The notes under the pieces are model-generated. The model did no database searches. It had not been told where the DNA came from and was given only the letters and a program-made list of their open reading frames with translations. From contig CAJTJV010000052.1 of the NCBI GenBank assembly GCA_910576775.1, positions 1 through 9,324 on the forward strand: 9,324 bases of DNA, written 5' to 3'. The translations under genes and the position numbers were made by a program. Within the stretch, counting starts at the first letter, position 1. Each line of letters opens with the position of its first letter. Shown in pieces: positions 5,287-9,324 of this stretch. The stretch is from an uncultured Muribaculaceae bacterium (GTDB taxonomy: Bacteria; Bacteroidota; Bacteroidia; Bacteroidales; Muribaculaceae).

Positions 5287-7148
5287 TGGAACCTCTGAAA
5301 CATGAGTGCGGCGTGGCTATGATAAGGCTACGCCGCCCACTTGAATACTACAGGGAGAAATACGGAAGTTATTCCTATCCGCTTGATAAGCTCTATCTGC
5401 TTATGGAGAAGCAGCATAATCGCGGACAGGAAGCTGCGGGTGTCGGTGTTGTGAAGCTCAACAGCAATCCGGGAAACGAATACGTATTCCGGGAGCGGGC
5501 TCTCGGTACCGGAGCTATCGACGAGATTTTCGCTACCATAGGCAGCCTCATTCCTAACGGATTCAACTCGATGGACGCAAGAACCGTGGAGGCGGAGACT
5601 CCTTTCTTAGGAGAAGTGTATATGGGTCATCTGCGTTACAGCACTACGGGACGAAGCGGACTGGAATATACACATCCGTTCCTGCGACGTAACAATTGGC
5701 GCTCGCGTGCACTGATGCTTTGCGGTAATTTCAACATGGCCAATGTTGAAGATATATTTTGCGATATAGTGTCGACGGGCATGCATCCGCGTATCTACAG
5801 CGACACTGTATTGTTATTGGAGCAAGTAGGCAACTGTCTTGATAAGGAGAATCATCGCCTGTATCGTCTCTATCGCGATACACTTTGCGGGCCTGAGCTG
5901 ACAAGGCGCATAGAGAATGAACTCGACCTCGGCCGAGTGCTCGGTGATGCCGCCCCGATATGGGATGGCGGCTATGTTATCTGTGGAGTGACAGGTTCCG
6001 GTTCATCGTTTGCCCTGCGCGATTCCAATGGTATTCGTCCGGCCTTTTACCATATCGATGACGAGATTATCGTACTCGCTTCCGAGAGACCGGTGATCCA
6101 GACTGTTTTCAATCTGCCGGTAGATGATGTTCACGAGTTACAGCCCGGATGTGCGTTGCTTGTCAACCAAAAAGGAGAGCCTGAGTTGAGGCGCATTCTT
6201 CCTGAAAGCGACAACCGGCGCTGTTCTTTCGAGCGTGTATATTTTTCGCGCGGCAGTGACATTGATATATATAAGGAACGCAAGAAGCTTGGCGCCAATA
6301 TAGTACCGACACTGATTGAACGTATCGGAGGCCGTTTCGACACTACTGTATTCTCTTTCATTCCGAATACCGCCGAGGTGGCGTTTTTAGGAATGGTTGA
6401 AGCACTCAATGCTGATTTCGACCGTAGACGTAAAGAAGAGATAATGTTACTCCAGAAAGCCGGCAAGCTCGATGAAAAGAAACTTACCGATATTCTGCGT
6501 CGTAAAGTACGTGTGGAGAAAGTGGCTATAAAGGATATCAAACTGCGGACATTCATTGCCGAAGGCAGTTCGCGGAATGATCTTGCCGCCCATGTATATG
6601 ATGTAACTTACGGTAGCATTTGTCCCAATCGCGATACCCTTGTCATAATCGATGACAGCATTGTACGCGGCACGACGCTCAAACAATCCATTCTCCGGAT
6701 TCTCGATCGAATAAAGCCGGTACGGATAATAATAGTGTCATCATCGCCGCAGGTGCGTTATCCCGATTATTATGGTATCGACATGCCGAATCTCGATGAA
6801 CTCGCCGCATTCCGTGCCGCCGTCCGTCTGCTGAAGAAAACCGGTCGCGAGGGTGTGCTTGACGAGGTTTATGAAAAATGCCTCCGTGCTGACGAACACA
6901 CCGCCAATGCTGTCAAGGCAATCTATGCGCCATTCTCCGATGAAGAGATTGCGGCTGAAATGGCAGAAATGCTCACACCTCCCGAAATCAATGCCAAGGT
7001 GGAATTGGTGTTCCAGACAATCGAAGGGCTTCATGATGCCATTCCGGGGTGCCCGGGAGACTGGTATTTTTCCGGTGACTATCCAACAGAGGGTGGCAGG
7101 CGTATGGTAAACAAGGCGTTCGCCGATTATTACCGCAACCGTCACTGA
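5286..7148 (+). CDS. PurF-like amidophosphoribosyltransferase, long form
   Basis: Protein of 620 aa combining an N-terminal class II (Ntn) glutamine amidotransferase domain with a C-terminal type I phosphoribosyltransferase domain, as in PurF, which makes 5-phosphoribosylamine from PRPP and glutamine in purine synthesis. Seen: MEPLKHECGV, where Cys8 would be the nucleophile after removal of a seven-residue propeptide; GHLRYSTTG (114-122); CGNFN (146-150); SDTVLLLE; CSFERVYFSR; RTFI; and the PRPP loop VIIDDSIVRGTT (453-464) followed by DYYGIDMP. It is well above the roughly 470-500 aa of ordinary PurF, partly from a charged insert before RTFI and a C-terminal extension. Its ATG shares an A with the glnN stop (TGATG), implying translational coupling. 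It may be a second, specialised PurF paralogue; whether it is the purine enzyme of this organism cannot be told. Confidence 0.86.
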   Translation: MEPLKHECGVAMIRLRRPLEYYREKYGSYSYPLDKLYLLMEKQHNRGQEAAGVGVVKLNSNPGNEYVFRERALGTGAIDEIFATIGSLIPNGFNSMDARTVEAETPFLGEVYMGHLRYSTTGRSGLEYTHPFLRRNNWRSRALMLCGNFNMANVEDIFCDIVSTGMHPRIYSDTVLLLEQVGNCLDKENHRLYRLYRDTLCGPELTRRIENELDLGRVLGDAAPIWDGGYVICGVTGSGSSFALRDSNGIRPAFYHIDDEIIVLASERPVIQTVFNLPVDDVHELQPGCALLVNQKGEPELRRILPESDNRRCSFERVYFSRGSDIDIYKERKKLGANIVPTLIERIGGRFDTTVFSFIPNTAEVAFLGMVEALNADFDRRRKEEIMLLQKAGKLDEKKLTDILRRKVRVEKVAIKDIKLRTFIAEGSSRNDLAAHVYDVTYGSICPNRDTLVIIDDSIVRGTTLKQSILRILDRIKPVRIIIVSSSPQVRYPDYYGIDMPNLDELAAFRAAVRLLKKTGREGVLDEVYEKCLRADEHTANAVKAIYAPFSDEEIAAEMAEMLTPPEINAKVELVFQTIEGLHDAIPGCPGDWYFSGDYPTEGGRRMVNKAFADYYRNRH

Positions 7149-7166
7149 TACACGGACATGTTATAT

Positions 7167-7208
7167 AAAAACGGTGCCTTCTTTTGAACCGGCACCGTTT
7201 TTTATTTA
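7167..7208. terminator. Bidirectional terminator between convergent genes
   Basis: ACGGTGCC (7171-7178) pairs with GGCACCGT (7191-7198), and the flanking A run (7167-7170) pairs with the T run (7199-7202), giving a 12-bp perfect stem. There are T-rich tails in both directions (TTTTTATTT on plus; TTTTT on minus from the A run). It lies 18 bases after the PurF-like stop and 12 bases after the phosphatase stop, so it can end both transcripts. Confidence 0.88.
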
Positions 7209-7219
7209 TACTGTATCTT

Positions 7220-8497
7220 TTAATCTTTTGTGCCGAAGCGGTCGAGATAATGCTTGCGAAGATCGGTCCAACGTACATAATCGCCATTTACGGCAGGTAC
7301 GGGCAGCTTTGCGGGCTTTTCATTAAGGAGCACTTTCACAAGAACGTCCTCCGGATTGCGCTTATTGTCTTTCATCGGACGAGCGAACACCATCTGCACG
7401 TTGCAGGCCATCGGGAAAATATTGTAGCTTAGCCAATTGTCGGCCAGTTCGTTCATGTCGGTATAGGTCTTCCCGTAATCGTCAAGTTCCATCAGTACAA
7501 CAAGAGGAATCACAATCACTTCGTGGCCGTAACGCAGGTTTGCCGACACGTTGCCGGACACTACAGCCGTATCGGCGCTCGCAATCATGTTGCGCAGCAG
7601 ATGACGCTGACGAAGAGGCACGAGACCGTCTGTAAGAGGTGTGTTGCCGCTGCGGATGTACCACTGTACGTTCATGTGGCGCCAGAATCGGTCGATGTCC
7701 TCCGGCGAGAAAATATCGGCGATTGTGCTCTGTTCGCCGGTGCTTACGGAGTTGGACGCGATTTCGTAAAGATAAAATCCCAGCAAGTCTTCATCAATGC
7801 AGGATTTTGCTTGCTCGGGGTTTTTAAACAGGGCGGAAAGATATTTGCCGTCCGTCGGATTCTCGCTTTTGTATCGGTCGACATGAACCTGTGCTTTCTG
7901 TTCCGCGTCGATAGCCGGGCGGTCGGTTACATTTTTCATGTAGAGGTCGTTGATTTCCGATGCGCTGATGCGTAGTTTTATCCCCGGTTCCGCAGCTACG
8001 AGTTCAGTCACGGCATTTCCCATCGATATAATGCAGCGCTGAATCATCGTTGAACGGGCGTCTACGTAAGCCCCTTTTTTGAAAATGCCGGGGAAATTTT
8101 TTGCCATGCGGCGTGCAATGCCGCGGTGCTGCGCGGCACCCTTGTCGGTAAGGTCGCCTTCGCGATGCTTCATGTTGTGAAGATCGGCCTTCACCTCTTC
8201 AAGAACCTCACGGCCTCTGTCTGTAAGTCCTCCTGCGACGGAATCGCAATGCTGTAGCCATGCGATGGCATTGTCATGACGGAAAGTGCCGATAAGCCAG
8301 CGGGAGCCGTGACGCCCGTAATGCTCGATGTGGAAATTCTCGTATCCTTTCGGAGCTTTACTGACGTCCGGAAGGTTTTCGACAGGATATTCACGATAGT
8401 TGTTGGCCGCTTCGGGGAATGCGACAAGTTCCCGCGCACAGCTCGATAGACTCATGGTGAGCGTCAGAATTGCAGGGAGAATATATCTAAAGAACAT
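7220..8497 (-). CDS. Histidine-type acid phosphatase (branch 2) lipoprotein, MINPP/phytase-like
   Basis: Protein of 425 aa. Residues 1-19 are a lipoprotein signal ending in the lipobox LSSC with Cys20, so the enzyme should be anchored in the envelope. The catalytic motif YGRHGSRWL (60-68) supplies the phosphorylated His63 and two arginines of the histidine phosphatase superfamily, branch 2. Near the C-terminus LRYGHEVIVIPL (His325, Glu326) matches the second active-site motif, HAE in MINPP-type or HD in phytases; here the acid follows His directly. The family includes inositol polyphosphate phosphatases, phytases and acid phosphatases, so a phosphomonoester is the likely substrate; which one is not visible. 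The start at 8497 is preferred because the longer frame from 8533 would begin inside the -7 element. It converges with the PurF-like gene. Confidence 0.87.
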   Translation of the reverse strand: MFFRYILPAILTLTMSLSSCARELVAFPEAANNYREYPVENLPDVSKAPKGYENFHIEHYGRHGSRWLIGTFRHDNAIAWLQHCDSVAGGLTDRGREVLEEVKADLHNMKHREGDLTDKGAAQHRGIARRMAKNFPGIFKKGAYVDARSTMIQRCIISMGNAVTELVAAEPGIKLRISASEINDLYMKNVTDRPAIDAEQKAQVHVDRYKSENPTDGKYLSALFKNPEQAKSCIDEDLLGFYLYEIASNSVSTGEQSTIADIFSPEDIDRFWRHMNVQWYIRSGNTPLTDGLVPLRQRHLLRNMIASADTAVVSGNVSANLRYGHEVIVIPLVVLMELDDYGKTYTDMNELADNWLSYNIFPMACNVQMVFARPMKDNKRNPEDVLVKVLLNEKPAKLPVPAVNGDYVRWTDLRKHYLDRFGTKD

Positions 8498-8530
8498 TAT
8501 GTAATTAAATATTAGTTTTAAATTAGAATA

Positions 8531-8562
8531 CAAAAGTAATAATAGTTAAAGAGATTATCAAA
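8531..8562 (-). promoter_or_regulatory. Promoter of the acid phosphatase gene
   Basis: On the minus strand, TTTG (8562-8559), 20 bases, then TACTTTTG (8538-8531) match both parts of the Bacteroidetes consensus TTTG / TAnnTTTG exactly, with ideal spacing. Transcription should start near 8524, about 27 bases before the ATG at 8497. This also settles the start-codon choice for the gene. Confidence 0.82.
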
Positions 8563-8564
8563 TC

Positions 8565-8592
8565 GTGAGATAATTAGCGAGGTGTGAGATAA
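8565..8592. repeat. 9-bp direct repeat upstream of the phosphatase promoter
   Basis: GTGAGATAA occurs at 8565-8573 and again at 8584-8592, a start-to-start distance of 19 bases. The first copy lies two bases beyond the -33 element of the phosphatase promoter, the normal place for an activator site. GATAAT of the first copy (8569-8574) also forms an inverted repeat with ATTATC (8554-8559), which overlaps the -33 element. A regulator-binding site is inferred. Confidence 0.5.
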
Positions 8593-8648
8593 ACAATGTT
8601 AAATATTAATGAATCTGTGTTATTTTTATAAAAAACAATTACAGCTTG

Positions 8649-8679
8649 TTTGAAAAGGAAAGAATATTACATATTTTTA
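8649..8679 (+). promoter_or_regulatory. Promoter of the small membrane protein gene
   Basis: TTTG (8649-8652), 19 bases, then TATTTTTA (8672-8679) match the Bacteroidetes consensus at all but the last position. A run of eight C (8680-8687) begins directly after the -7 element, so the start point near 8686 would fall in the C run. The leader to the ATG at 8754 would be about 70 nt. Confidence 0.62.
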
Positions 8680-8753
8680 CCCCCCCCAATTTAATACCGA
8701 TAGTTTTTATTAACCTTGAAAATCAGTCTATTCCATATAAAAAGTCAAATAAC

Positions 8754-8783
8754 ATGATGAAACTAAAATTTTTACAGGTCTGA
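8754..8783 (+). other. Displaced N-terminus of the small membrane protein (frameshift)
   Basis: Two tandem ATG codons (8754, 8757) open a frame reading MMKLKFLQV that stops at the TGA at 8781-8783. Adding a single T to the T run at 8769-8773 joins it to the downstream frame and gives MMKLKFFTGLKVFGLG, a typical start for an inner-membrane protein. This suggests a one-base loss here, either a true mutation or a sequencing error. Confidence 0.55.
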
Positions 8784-8785
8784 AA

Positions 8786-9175
8786 GTGTTTGGACTCGGG
8801 CTGTTAGCCTTTCTGATTGTCTGCTGGATTCCGGCATTCAACAATCCGACAAATGTCACATGGTCGTATATGATTTGGTTCTTTACTATAGCCAGTGGAA
8901 TACTTGCAAAAAGCAGCTTTCGTTTGAGTGTCGGAGGTCTCCTTGTCGCATTCGGATTGGGTGCTCTTGCCCTTCAATGTTCTATACATGCTTTTGATTG
9001 GAATGCAACCAGAATGTCTTTGATATTCGTTGTTGCTGCATTGCTCGGCATATTGCTTGCAGGTATATGTTACAAGAAGAAAGACTTCATGGTATATCTG
9101 CTGTGTGCGGTTGTGATGATTTTTTTTAACGTGTTTTTTGTAGACGCATGGTATGACAATGTTCTTATGAACTAA
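8786..9175 (+). CDS. Small polytopic inner-membrane protein, unknown function, apparent 5' frameshift
   Basis: As read, the frame gives 129 aa from a GTG at 8786. The protein is very hydrophobic, with about five membrane segments (roughly 2-18, 26-41, 47-67, 77-96 and 101-119) joined by short polar loops, a KKKD turn at 97-100 and an ending DAWYDNVLMN. I recognise no family. The GTG start leaves no basic N-terminal residues before the first helix. The tandem ATG at 8754 is in another frame, and one extra T in the run at 8769-8773 would restore a 140-residue protein with a lysine-rich start. It stands alone, divergent from the phosphatase gene, with its own promoter at 8649-8679. It may be intact in the living organism and only broken in this sequence, or a young pseudogene. 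Confidence 0.6.
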   Translation: MFGLGLLAFLIVCWIPAFNNPTNVTWSYMIWFFTIASGILAKSSFRLSVGGLLVAFGLGALALQCSIHAFDWNATRMSLIFVVAALLGILLAGICYKKKDFMVYLLCAVVMIFFNVFFVDAWYDNVLMN

Positions 9176-9324
9176 TTCTGAATTGTTTTTATTCTTCAGA
9201 TTCTATGACGTTTTGCAATCTTCAGTCGTTGGAATGTTTATTTGAGGTCACGGCTCTTTCATTTAGGATATTTTTGTGCATGTATCGTGAGAGCCTCGGA
9301 GAGGCGTCATAATGTGAAAACCCC
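9176..9324. other. Terminal 149 bases without a recognisable gene
   Basis: AT-rich sequence follows the stop of the small membrane protein. The only structure seen is a short hairpin, GCCTC (9293-9297) with GAGGC (9301-9305) around GGA, without a T run. No coding frame of useful length, promoter match or RNA gene is visible; the window ends before the next feature. Confidence 0.5.

Noticed and set aside
8498..8533. Longer start of the phosphatase at 8533
   Set aside because: That ATG overlaps the exact -7 element (8531-8538) and would put 12 residues before the signal peptide.
8765..8774. Programmed -1 ribosomal frameshift site before the small membrane protein
   Set aside because: The shift direction is right, but in the reading frame the site is A-TTT-TTA, so the P-site tRNA would re-pair with a first-position mismatch; no stimulatory hairpin or internal Shine-Dalgarno is evident. 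A base loss is simpler.
9280..9315. Short ORFs on both strands around the GCCTC/GAGGC hairpin near the window end
   Set aside because: They are only 10-16 codons, have no ribosome site or recognisable sequence, and the hairpin has a 5-bp stem and no T tail.

Overview
The window looks like a chromosomal segment of a Bacteroidales bacterium, possibly a Muribaculaceae or Bacteroidaceae relative. Supporting this are a type III glutamine synthetase, lipoproteins with acidic residues after the lipobox cysteine, a NigD-like lipoprotein, an ECF sigma factor paired with a beta-barrel protein, and promoters matching the Bacteroidetes TTTG / TAnnTTTG consensus with mostly poor Shine-Dalgarno sites. The family assignment below the order is a guess.

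Layout. Positions 1-79 hold the 3' end of a 5S rRNA and the terminator of its rRNA operon. A minus-strand pair follows (1929 down to 137): an ECF sigma factor and, overlapping it by an ATGA, a protein with a short cytoplasmic anti-sigma-like head, one inner-membrane helix, a long polar linker and a C-terminal outer-membrane beta-barrel domain. Upstream on the same strand is a NigD-like lipoprotein (2771-2034). The divergent intergenic region then carries the promoter and a ~155-nt structured leader ending in an intrinsic terminator, directly before glutamine synthetase III (3094-5286). A long PurF-like amidotransferase (5286-7148) overlaps the synthetase stop codon. A bidirectional terminator separates it from a convergent histidine-acid-phosphatase lipoprotein (8497-7220). 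Beyond a divergent promoter region with a 9-bp direct repeat lies a small polytopic membrane protein (8786-9175) whose N-terminus seems displaced by a one-base frameshift. Positions 9176-9324 hold no gene I can support.

How it fits together. The glnN/purF-like pair forms a nitrogen-assimilation unit: one enzyme makes glutamine, and the next is built to take its amide nitrogen and to bind PRPP. Its leader has the hallmarks of transcription attenuation: a consensus promoter, a long-range stem, an internal hairpin, a terminator and an upstream ORF running through that terminator. The sigma/barrel pair is an envelope-sensing module of the dual-membrane-spanning anti-sigma kind, in which one polypeptide seems to link the outer membrane to a cytoplasmic sigma factor. 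These two systems are the most interesting parts of the window.
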